Shown here: piece by piece, positions 8,676 to 16,029 of the stretch | How positions within the stretch are numbered: the stretch's first letter is position 1 | How the letters are laid out: every line of letters starts with the position of its first letter | Translations under genes and position numbers: made by a program | DNA from: a bacterium | GTDB taxonomy: Bacteria; UBA8248 | Reading direction: 5' to 3' | Assembly: GCA_030922375.1 (NCBI GenBank) | Contig: JAVEPB010000245.1 | Location: 1-58,382, forward strand | Length of the DNA stretch: 58,382 bases | The notes under the pieces: generated by a model | What the model was told of the DNA's origin: nothing | Database searches by the model: none | Seen by the model: the letters and a program-made list of their open reading frames with translations, nothing else

Positions 8676-9743
8676 TCATGGCTTCAAAATGACCCGCACG
8701 GCCCCTCGCTCGCGCCGCGTGTAGAAATCCATTGCGTCTTGGAACCGTTCCAGCGGAAACTCCTCCGCGATCAGTTGCTTCACGTTCACCTGCCCGCTGG
8801 CGATGAGGGCGATCGCCCCGGCCAACAGATTTGGGCTTCCGCGCATGCCGAGGAGGCTGATCTGATTGAGGACGATGTGATCGACGTTGAAGGGGATGCC
8901 CTCCTCCTGGCCCCTCACCCCGATGAGGACGACCCGGCCCCCTTTTTTGACCGACCGGACAGCCGCCTCAATCGCGGGCTGCTTGCCCGCGCACTCGTAA
9001 ACCACGTCGACTCCCTGGCCGCCGGTGGCTTCGAGGACGGCTGCAGCCGGGTCATCGCTTGAAATGTCGATGGCGATGTCGGCGCCCAACTCGCGGGCCA
9101 TATCGAGCCGCTCCCCCCGGCCGGCGACCAGCACCTTCGCCGCCCCCTGGCGCTTCACCGTCTGGAGGATGAGCAAACCGATCGCCCCCGGGCCGATCAC
9201 GAAGGCGGTCTCGCCCGGCTGGCAGGCGCCGATCTTCACGCCGTGCAGCGCCTGGGAGAAGACCGAGCCCAGCGCCCCTGCCTCGAAGCTGACGTGGCCC
9301 GGAAGAGGGGAGAGCATCTCGGGCAGGTAGGCGACATACTGGGCGAAGATGCCCGGAAGGTTGAAGCCGTGCATGCGGTAGCCCTTCTCGAGTTTTCCGC
9401 TGTGTTCGCAGAGTTGATATCTACCGCTCTTGCAGGCCTGGCAGGTTCTGCAGCCCTTCGTCACCTCTCCCGCCACGCGGTCGCCCACCGCGACGCCCTC
9501 GACTCCCTCCGGGACGGCGGCCACCTCGCCGCTCCACTCGTGGCCGAAGATGTGCGGGAAGGTCCCCTTGAAGGTGCGCGCGGCACCTCCGGTGATCAGG
9601 CGGGCGTCGGTGCCGCAGATGGCGCATGCCCGAATCCGGCAGAGCACCTCACCCGGGCCCGGGGTCGGCACCGGAACATCCTCCAGCCGAACGTCGTTCC
9701 AGCCGTGCAACACAACCGCTCTCATGGTCTCAGGTATGCTCAC
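8676..9743 (-). CDS. zinc-dependent MDR alcohol/polyol dehydrogenase
   Basis: 355 aa if started at GTG 9743, chosen because AGGAGG at 9753-9758 is 9 bases upstream. The next in-frame ATG is 9725 and a longer frame to 9806 has no ribosome site. Motifs in order: catalytic zinc Cys in CAICGTD, GHEWSGEV, four structural-zinc cysteines in CRTCQACKSGRYQLC, and a Rossmann motif around VIGPGAIGLLILQ. The family oxidises secondary alcohols with NAD(P), as threonine and sorbitol dehydrogenases do. It is followed closely by the PPOX gene. The exact substrate is not assignable. Confidence 0.9.
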   Translation of the reverse strand: MSIPETMRAVVLHGWNDVRLEDVPVPTPGPGEVLCRIRACAICGTDARLITGGAARTFKGTFPHIFGHEWSGEVAAVPEGVEGVAVGDRVAGEVTKGCRTCQACKSGRYQLCEHSGKLEKGYRMHGFNLPGIFAQYVAYLPEMLSPLPGHVSFEAGALGSVFSQALHGVKIGACQPGETAFVIGPGAIGLLILQTVKRQGAAKVLVAGRGERLDMARELGADIAIDISSDDPAAAVLEATGGQGVDVVYECAGKQPAIEAAVRSVKKGGRVVLIGVRGQEEGIPFNVDHIVLNQISLLGMRGSPNLLAGAIALIASGQVNVKQLIAEEFPLERFQDAMDFYTRRERGAVRVILKP

Positions 9744-10231
9744 CGGAACTGCCCTCCTATCCTGCCGTCTCCGAGAAAACAGAACAATGGTGGAAGAATC
9801 CGACATTTCCCAAATGGTTTCTGTATCCGGAATTATGGAGCAACGCCCCTAATTTATCAAATTACGACCGTATTTTCCTTTGTTGGTGGTGCTTCCATCC
9901 AAGAAGGTCATAAAGTCAGCAACAAATACCCTCTTGAGCGCCCCTAAGCTCCCGACTTGAAGAATCAATTCCTGCCTTTCGCCCACATCCTGGCCATCTC
10001 GCTTTTCGCTCGATGTCACCTCGCTCTTCACTCGGTATCGCAATTGCCAAGCTGTGCCCGGCTGGCGGTGCGGAGGTTCTTGTCTCCGAAAATCTCGGGC
10101 CGGTGGCAAACCACAAATTCAGCACCCGCAGGATCATTCACTTTCCGAAGTAACGGCAGTCCAAAATTGATTGTCGTGCTAAAATTGCTTCATCCAAAAA
10201 CGGATTCATTCGAGACGAGGGAGGAGTTTCC
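9744..10231. other. 488-base intergenic region, no recognised gene
   Basis: It separates the minus-strand dehydrogenase from the plus-strand CMD selenoprotein candidate, so promoters for both should lie here. I could not pick convincing -35/-10 pairs. Two overlapping minus-strand frames of 86 and 73 codons (around 9849-10137) are unrecognisable and have no clear ribosome sites; they may be decayed sequence. Confidence 0.4.
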
Positions 10232-10891
10232 ATGACAGCGCGCGTAGAGCTCATCGACCCGGCGCAGGCCACCGGCGAGCGGGCGAAATTCTTCGAGGCC
10301 ACCCGGGAGTTCCGGGGCCGCGTTCCCAACTCCGCCCGCGCCTGGGCGCACATCCCCCACATCGCCAAGCTGTATCTCGCCTTCGGCGCCGCCCTCCAGT
10401 GGGAGGGCGCCGGCGGGGTCCTGACCTCGAAGCTCAAGGAGATGTGCATCATCAAAACCAGCCTGCTCAACAGTTGCGCCTACTGAATCAAGCACAACAC
10501 CGCGCTTGGTCAAGCCGCGGGCATCACCGACGAGCAACTCGAAGCCATTTCGGGCGAGGATTACATGAACTCGCCCCATCTCAGCGCCCGCGAGCGAGCC
10601 GCTGTCCTTTGGGCCGAGCACGTCACCCTCAACACCGCCAAGGAGCGCGACGACGTCTACGAGATCGTCCGAAAGGAGTTTTCAGACCCCGAACTCTTCG
10701 AACTAACCGCCGCCACCGCTTTGTTTAATCTCTCGAACCGCGTGCAGGACTCCCTGCGCTTTCCCATCGAGGAGGAGAGCGAGGTCAACAAGATCAGGAC
10801 CTCGGTCCGCACCCACCCCCAAAAGCTAAAGGCCTATCTCCAGCGCGTCGTCGATGATTGGCCCGACGAAATGCCCGAGCCGAGAGGGTAG
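10232..10891 (+). CDS. AhpD/carboxymuconolactone decarboxylase-like predicted selenoprotein (TGA at 10484-10486 read as Sec)
   Basis: 219 codons if the in-frame TGA at codon 85 is read through. GGGAGGAG sits directly upstream of ATG 10232. In AhpD-type CMD proteins the redox site is E-x11-C-x2-C with a nearby His. Here E70, C82 and H88 are in place, and the TGA falls exactly on the second redox Cys, giving C-A-Y-U-I-K-H. The same frame continues for 134 more good codons to TAG at 10889. A stem-loop with a G-containing apical loop lies 14-34 bases after the TGA, as expected for a bacterial SECIS element. The likely role is peroxide or disulfide redox chemistry. The alternative is a nonsense mutation or base error at a Cys codon; SelA, SelB and tRNA-Sec are not in this window. 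Confidence 0.8.
10487..10520 (+). promoter_or_regulatory. candidate bacterial SECIS element
   Basis: Immediately after the TGA: 5' arm CCGCGCTT (10500-10507), loop GGTC (10508-10511), 3' arm AAGCCGCGG (10512-10520) with one bulged C at 10516. The stem is 8 bp. The loop starts with G and lies 21 bases from the TGA, within the range known for bacterial SECIS elements. Confidence 0.65.
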
Positions 10892-11025
10892 GCGCTTCCG
10901 GACAGGAGGCGCCTCGCTTCGATAAGAAGCGCCTCGATACAGGACAGGATGCGCCTCTTGTGCCGCGGAAATCAGTTTTTCCTTGCCGAGGGAGAGTGGA
11001 TGTTGGTTTTTGCCGCACTCGGGCG

Positions 11026-11910
11026 CTAACGCATCGGTAGATCCTTCGCAAAAAGCTTGGCCGCTTCATTGAGGGTACGGCCGGTGTCAATGGTATCCGG
11101 TGTTTCCGAGGCCAGGGGCGTTTCAGCGAGAAGGCGGTATACTTCGAGGGCTCCCTCGTAAAACTTTGGCGTGACACCAACAGCCGAAAAGGCCGCGGCA
11201 ATTTCCTCCATCTCACCGATATACCTCCCCGCCACCGATGGCAGCCGCCGCGTCCCGGATTCGATTTGGCGATAAAGAGTTTCCCGGTCGATGAGAAGTT
11301 CCCGGTGAAACTCATCGGTCAGTCCCATCGCCTCGGCGGCGATCATGATGGCGATCTGCAGCGCGAGCGTCCCTTTTGTGAGTGAAGCGGAGCATATCTT
11401 GAGGGCCGAGGCGCGTCCGACTTCGCTTCCGATCGGTTTTATGGAGATGCCTTTCCCGTCCAGTTCCATCATCAGGTCGGCCCGTTCCCCGCTGACATAA
11501 ATTCGCGGGAGGATATCCTTCCAGGGAGGGGTGCCGATAATTCCTCCGTCGATGAACTCGGCTCCGACTTCGGTGATGAACCTCCCGGCAAGGCGGGCGG
11601 AGTCGGGTGATACAGCGTTGCAATCGGCATAGGGAGGGCGATGGCCCGTGGCCTTCATTGCCGCGGCAGTTTCACGGGCAGTCTCAACCGCGGCGGCGGG
11701 CGGTACGATGGAGAGCACCAGATCCGCTTCGCCCATAAGATCTTCGAGTGTGGACGCATCTACAAATCCGGCGGCTTTGGCCCGGGTTTTCGTGAGGTCG
11801 CTGCGCTCAGAAAGGGATGCGGCGATGTCGAGGCCGTTAGATTTCAGGACATGGCCTACGGCGCATCCCATCTCCCCCGGGCTGATAATCGCGACGGTGC
11901 GGACTGCCAT
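11026..11910 (-). CDS. NAD(P)-dependent 6-phosphogluconate/3-hydroxyisobutyrate dehydrogenase-like protein (DUF1932 type)
   Basis: 294 aa. The N-terminal Rossmann motif AIISPGEMGCAVG is at about residues 7-19. The C-terminal helical domain carries ALKICSASLTKG near residue 175, with the expected catalytic Lys of the beta-hydroxyacid dehydrogenase fold; this spacing suits the DUF1932 C-terminal family. AAGGAGG lies 5 bases before ATG 11910. It oxidises or reduces an unknown hydroxy acid. It stands alone between the convergent CMD gene and the co-directional ABC permease (96 bases upstream). Confidence 0.85.
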   Translation of the reverse strand: MAVRTVAIISPGEMGCAVGHVLKSNGLDIAASLSERSDLTKTRAKAAGFVDASTLEDLMGEADLVLSIVPPAAAVETARETAAAMKATGHRPPYADCNAVSPDSARLAGRFITEVGAEFIDGGIIGTPPWKDILPRIYVSGERADLMMELDGKGISIKPIGSEVGRASALKICSASLTKGTLALQIAIMIAAEAMGLTDEFHRELLIDRETLYRQIESGTRRLPSVAGRYIGEMEEIAAAFSAVGVTPKFYEGALEVYRLLAETPLASETPDTIDTGRTLNEAAKLFAKDLPMR

Positions 11911-12006
11911 TAAAGCCTCCTTTGAATTCCCCCAAAGGACAGTTTAAGAAAATAACGTCGAAACAAAGAACCGCAAAAATCGCCTTCGTAGCGGAGAGAA
12001 AAAAGC

Positions 12007-13755
12007 TCAGGCGACGAGAGCCTGCCTTCCCACCGCCTTGCGGAACAGGAGGACGCAGGCAAGAAGGACGAAGGTCTGGATGACGGAGAGGGCGCAGGTG
12101 AGCGATTCGGTCTCGTACTCCTGGAGATAGTAGATGCCGGTGGAGAGGGTCTCGGTCCCCGCGGTGAAAAGGATGATCGAGACGGAGAGCTCACGGATGA
12201 AGATGAGGAACATGAGGAGCCAGCCCGCGAAGATCCCAGGCTTGAGCAGCGGGATGGTGATGCGCTTGAGCGTTGTCGACCAGGAGGCGCCGGCGAGCCG
12301 CGAGCTCTGCTCGAGCTCCTCGGAGATGGCCATCATGACGGAGGCCACGTTCCGCTGCCCGTAGGGGAAGAAGCGGGTGACGTAGCCCAGGAGGAGAATC
12401 CAGAGGGTGCCGTAGATGGGGGTCCTGATGTAGACAACGAGGATCCCCATCCCGAGCACGATCCCCGGAAAGCCAACGGGCACGGCGCACAGGAAGTCGA
12501 GCAGCCCGGCGAACCTTCCCCGGCGGCGGTGAATCTGAAAGGAGAGAACGATGGCCAGGACCATCGCCATCGTGGCGCCGGCCAGAGCAAGGATGAAGCT
12601 GTTGATGATGCCGTTCGTCGCGGGCTTGATGGCCGTGGGCGTCCAGAAGAAAAGAAGCCGTTCGTAATTCAAGGCGGTGAAATCGTCAGGTATGATCTTG
12701 CCCACCCATACGGTGTGGAGGCTTACCACGATGATGCTAAAGATGGGCAGGATGACGGTGACGAAGACGTAGAGGATATTGAAGCCGAAGGCTGGCCACT
12801 TCCATCGGCCCAGATCGATGAGATTTGGCCGGAAGCCTTTTCCGGTCACGGTCGTGAACTCGCGCGGCGCGATGATGCGCCGCTGCACCCAGATGAAAAC
12901 GCCCGTGATGATGCCGAGTATCATGCTCATCGCCGAGCCCATATAGGTGTTCGCCTCATCGCCCACGGCTTTGGTGAATATCTGGGTGGTCAGGGTTTCC
13001 CAGCCATAGGGCGTACCCAGCTTGAAGGGCACGCCGAACTCCCCCGCGCTGGTGACGAAGACGATGATGGCGCCCGAAAGGATGCCCGGCGCCGCCAGCG
13101 GCAGGGTGACGGTCAGGGTGGTGCGGAGCAGACCCGCCCCGGTCACGCGGGCGCTGTCCTCGAGTGAGGGGTCCATGCGCCGGAGGGAGCCCACAACGAA
13201 GAGGTAGACGAGGGGCGTGAAAAAGATCCCCGTTACCCAGATGACGCCGAAAAGATTGTTGACGTTCAGGAGCGCGCCCTCAATACCGAGCAGGTTGCGC
13301 GCAAGATGGTTCAGCATCCCGACCTTGGGCGAGGCCAGGTTGTGCCAGGCGATCGCCCCGACGAAGGGGCTCAGGAAGAAGGGGATGAGGTTCATCGGCT
13401 CAAGCCGGTCCCGGAAGGGACAGTTTGTCCGGGCGTTGAGCCAGGCGAGCGAGACGCCCAGGAAAGTGGCCAGCAAGGTGGCTCCCGTACTGACGAACAG
13501 GGTGTTGAGGAAAGCCCTGCGGATGACGTGTCCCTGAAACATCTCCCGGTAGTTCTCGAGGCCCCACTCCGTGCCGAAGCCCAGATCGTCGAGCACGAGG
13601 AAACTGCCCACTATCAGGGCAATGAGGGGGGTCACCACCATGGCCGTGACGAGGATGCTGACAAACACGGAAATCGAGTTCTCAGCCTGGAAGAAGCTAC
13701 GCAGGTAACCCCAGCGGCGGGAGGGAACGGCCTCCGACCTGGATATGGTCGCCAT
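12007..13755 (-). CDS. iron(III)-type ABC transporter fused permease
   Basis: 582 aa with two BPD_transp_1 halves in one chain, the FbpB/SfuB layout for ferric-iron and related importers. About 12 hydrophobic segments are visible. The two EAA-like loops read EDSARVTGAGLLRTTLTVTL and EQSSRLAGASWSTTLKRITI. AAGGA lies 7 bases before ATG 13755. The binding-protein gene is 89 bases upstream on the same strand, with a long stem-loop between them. No ATPase gene follows; the next gene downstream is a dehydrogenase, so the ATPase must be encoded elsewhere or shared. Confidence 0.9.
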   Translation of the reverse strand: MATISRSEAVPSRRWGYLRSFFQAENSISVFVSILVTAMVVTPLIALIVGSFLVLDDLGFGTEWGLENYREMFQGHVIRRAFLNTLFVSTGATLLATFLGVSLAWLNARTNCPFRDRLEPMNLIPFFLSPFVGAIAWHNLASPKVGMLNHLARNLLGIEGALLNVNNLFGVIWVTGIFFTPLVYLFVVGSLRRMDPSLEDSARVTGAGLLRTTLTVTLPLAAPGILSGAIIVFVTSAGEFGVPFKLGTPYGWETLTTQIFTKAVGDEANTYMGSAMSMILGIITGVFIWVQRRIIAPREFTTVTGKGFRPNLIDLGRWKWPAFGFNILYVFVTVILPIFSIIVVSLHTVWVGKIIPDDFTALNYERLLFFWTPTAIKPATNGIINSFILALAGATMAMVLAIVLSFQIHRRRGRFAGLLDFLCAVPVGFPGIVLGMGILVVYIRTPIYGTLWILLLGYVTRFFPYGQRNVASVMMAISEELEQSSRLAGASWSTTLKRITIPLLKPGIFAGWLLMFLIFIRELSVSIILFTAGTETLSTGIYYLQEYETESLTCALSVIQTFVLLACVLLFRKAVGRQALVA

Positions 13756-13783
13756 GAAATTCCTTCCAGTAAATGACCCCGGG

Positions 13784-13815
13784 GCCGGGAGCCGGCCCGA
13801 GGGCGGGCTCCCGGC
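13784..13815 (-). promoter_or_regulatory. intercistronic stem-loop between binding protein and permease
   Basis: Perfect 10-bp inverted repeat GCCGGGAGCC (13784-13793) / GGCTCCCGGC (13806-13815), with a 12-base loop that can pair further. Its position after a binding-protein gene matches mRNA-stabilising or attenuating hairpins known from such operons. There is no U-tract, so it is not a simple terminator. Confidence 0.6.
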
Positions 13816-13844
13816 TACAGGATCCGGAACATTACACTATCCGC

Positions 13845-14963
13845 TTAACGGAATACCTGCTGCCACTGCCGGCGCATCTTCTTGAACTTCTTCGCGGCGA
13901 CAGTCTGGTCCTTGATGGGGAGGGTCTTCACTTTATTGAAATCCATCATGTACTTCTTGACGGACGCGGGCGGTTTGTAGCCCTTGAGCATGGAGTAGAA
14001 GCTGATTTCCTCCTCGGCCACGATGTCCACCGCTTCCTTGATCAGGAGAAACTCCATCAGCAACTTGCCCGCGTTGGGATGCGGCGCCCCCTTGACAACG
14101 CCGGCCTGCATGCCGAAGAAAACCTGGCCTTCCTTGTAGGTCCCCCACCGCATGACCTTGGCGAGGTCCGGCTTCTTGCGAATTAACTGGACCATCCGAC
14201 CGGAGAGGTTCCACATGTCTATGGCACGTTCGCAGTTCGCCATCAACTGTAGCTTCGCCGAGGTGCGGAAGCCCACGAGGGGATCGAGGGCCTTGAGTTT
14301 TTTCCACATCCCCTTCACGTCGAAGCCGTTCTCCATCAGGCCGATGGTCGTCAGGGAGTAGGAGGTGCTCTTCGTCACGTCGCTGACGAGGACCAATCCT
14401 TTCAGGGCGGGGTTGTCCAGAATGTCGCTGTAGGACGTGACATTGAAGCCCTTCTTCATTCCGGGGCAGCCGCTGTTCCAGACGGGCTGGAAGGTGTAGG
14501 CGAATGGGGCGAGGAAGTGGGGATAGTCGGCGAAAACCCCACGAGCCTTCGCATTCTCCTCGTGCTTCTTCCACTGCCCGCTGTCCAGGGGCAGGAAGGC
14601 CCCCGCCTTGGCGGCGCCGATGAAGAAGCCCGCCGAGGCGACCGCGACCACATCGAAGGTGAACTTGCCCGCCCGGATCTCCTGACGCGCCTGGGACACG
14701 GTGGGGCCCGTACCTTTCTGGATGTTTGTTAGCTTGAAGCCGCTTCCCAATCCATAACGCTTGATGAAGACCGGGGTCATTCGCCGCATTGTCGAATCAT
14801 TGAAGGAGGTCTGGAGGAAGCTGACGGCGCCTTCCTTCTTCGCGGCGCGAATCAGTTTCTTCTCCTGGGGGGTGATCTCCGTCGCGCCGAAGGCGGGGAC
14901 GGAGACGGCCACCGCCAAGGCAAGAGGAATAGTAAAAATACAGGTCTTCAGGTTTCTTAACAT
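13845..14963 (-). CDS. ABC transporter extracellular substrate-binding protein (iron-type)
   Basis: 372 aa from ATG 14963, chosen over the longer frame because GAGGAG lies 7 bases upstream and the protein then opens with a Sec signal peptide (MLRNLKTCIFTIPLALAVAV, then PAFGA). The fold family is the periplasmic type 2 binding protein of the Fe(III)/putrescine/thiamine group: KKEGAVSFLQTSFND near the start and a YSDILDNPALKGLVLV hinge region. It delivers its ligand to the fused permease downstream. Ferric iron, an organophosphonate and an organic acid are all possible; I see no diagnostic Tyr-Tyr iron pair. Confidence 0.88.
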   Translation of the reverse strand: MLRNLKTCIFTIPLALAVAVSVPAFGATEITPQEKKLIRAAKKEGAVSFLQTSFNDSTMRRMTPVFIKRYGLGSGFKLTNIQKGTGPTVSQARQEIRAGKFTFDVVAVASAGFFIGAAKAGAFLPLDSGQWKKHEENAKARGVFADYPHFLAPFAYTFQPVWNSGCPGMKKGFNVTSYSDILDNPALKGLVLVSDVTKSTSYSLTTIGLMENGFDVKGMWKKLKALDPLVGFRTSAKLQLMANCERAIDMWNLSGRMVQLIRKKPDLAKVMRWGTYKEGQVFFGMQAGVVKGAPHPNAGKLLMEFLLIKEAVDIVAEEEISFYSMLKGYKPPASVKKYMMDFNKVKTLPIKDQTVAAKKFKKMRRQWQQVFR

Positions 14964-15253
14964 GTCGGACTCCTCCTCTTTGACACTTCCCGGGAAACTA
15001 CCAAGCACATACGCATGCTCCCTGGCTCCCCCGCCAGCTTCGGCGTAGGGAGATAAAAGCCGGGTTTGCCTCTGATTTGGTGAGAGTATGGGTGTTGGCG
15101 AGACATGCCCCAGTATCGAGCTCTGATAAAATGAAAGAAGTTTATAGGATTCGCTTGAATTTCAATTTGGTGTGCCGAGAGAGTCCGATAAAGGGGGCAT
15201 CAAGGGGGGGTATCCCCGTGTCGAGGCCACAGAAAGTCTGTAACTAGTTGATA

Positions 15254-15883
15254 TTAAGGAAGTATGGGAGATGAACGCTCAAGGGGCGGTTCCATCCGCC
15301 AGAGCTGTCTTCGGAAGGCCTCCTCGGAGCAGGTTGAAAGCATCAACGAGCGCGACATGTTTCGGGAGGCGAGCCTGCGGCCGCCCGGCGTTAGCTTCGA
15401 TGGCTCGGGGCCGATTGTCAGACATTTGTCTGGGTAGCGCTTCAGCTTCAAACGGTAATTCGTGAAAATCCAGGATTGCAGGGTGGAGTTGTCGCATTCG
15501 CGCAGTATCAGCTTGGCCCCATCGGATGACCTGCCGGCGGAAACGCACAACCCGTATTCAGACATTTTCAGCTGCCCTTTCGAGATTGCGGACTGATTGA
15601 AAATTTCATCCCGGTGCCAAATGCCCTCCTTGCAGGTGTGAACCACGAGAGCGCGGGCAACATTGACGCGGGAGCGATGCCCCGGAATATCGACACAATG
15701 AAACCTCGGTTCATCCAGCGCATAAAACGCCTTGAGAAAGACCTCTTTTGCAGGGACCGTCCGGGCTCCGGAGGATGTCTGCGGTTCGGCGTCAAAAGCG
15801 AAAAGTGACAAGCTAATCAAAAGTGAGGCGGCACATGCCATCCACACTCGGCATCCGAAGAATCCGATAGGCCGAATATTCAC
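15254..15883 (-). CDS. secreted ricin-B-like (beta-trefoil) protein
   Basis: 209 aa from GTG 15883; GGGAGGG lies 5 bases upstream, whereas the longer frame to 16009 lacks a site. The N-terminus has a hydrophobic export signal (WMACAASLLISLSLFAFDA). The body shows QxW-lectin style repeats: LCVSAG...LRECDNSTLQSWIF, then KCLTIGP...LMLSTCSEEAFRRQLWRM. Such beta-trefoil domains bind glycans in many secreted proteins. No catalytic domain is attached. It shares its strand with the molybdopterin gene but lies upstream of the ABC system. Assignment to the ricin-B fold is from motif reading only. Confidence 0.6.
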   Translation of the reverse strand: MNIRPIGFFGCRVWMACAASLLISLSLFAFDAEPQTSSGARTVPAKEVFLKAFYALDEPRFHCVDIPGHRSRVNVARALVVHTCKEGIWHRDEIFNQSAISKGQLKMSEYGLCVSAGRSSDGAKLILRECDNSTLQSWIFTNYRLKLKRYPDKCLTIGPEPSKLTPGGRRLASRNMSRSLMLSTCSEEAFRRQLWRMEPPLERSSPILP

Positions 15884-16029
15884 GCTATCCCTCCCTTCAT
15901 AACGATACGCAAAGACACGAAGCCGCTTTGGTCGGAAACGGGGCAATTTGGCCTTCGGCACGTTCGGAGCCGCCATCACCAGCGCTTCTTCATTGAGCCC
16001 TGTATTCATTACTCAAAAGGAGCGCGGCA

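Noticed and set aside
9849..10137. Two overlapping minus-strand frames of 86 and 73 codons
   Set aside because: No ribosome site, no recognisable domain, and they overlap each other in different frames.
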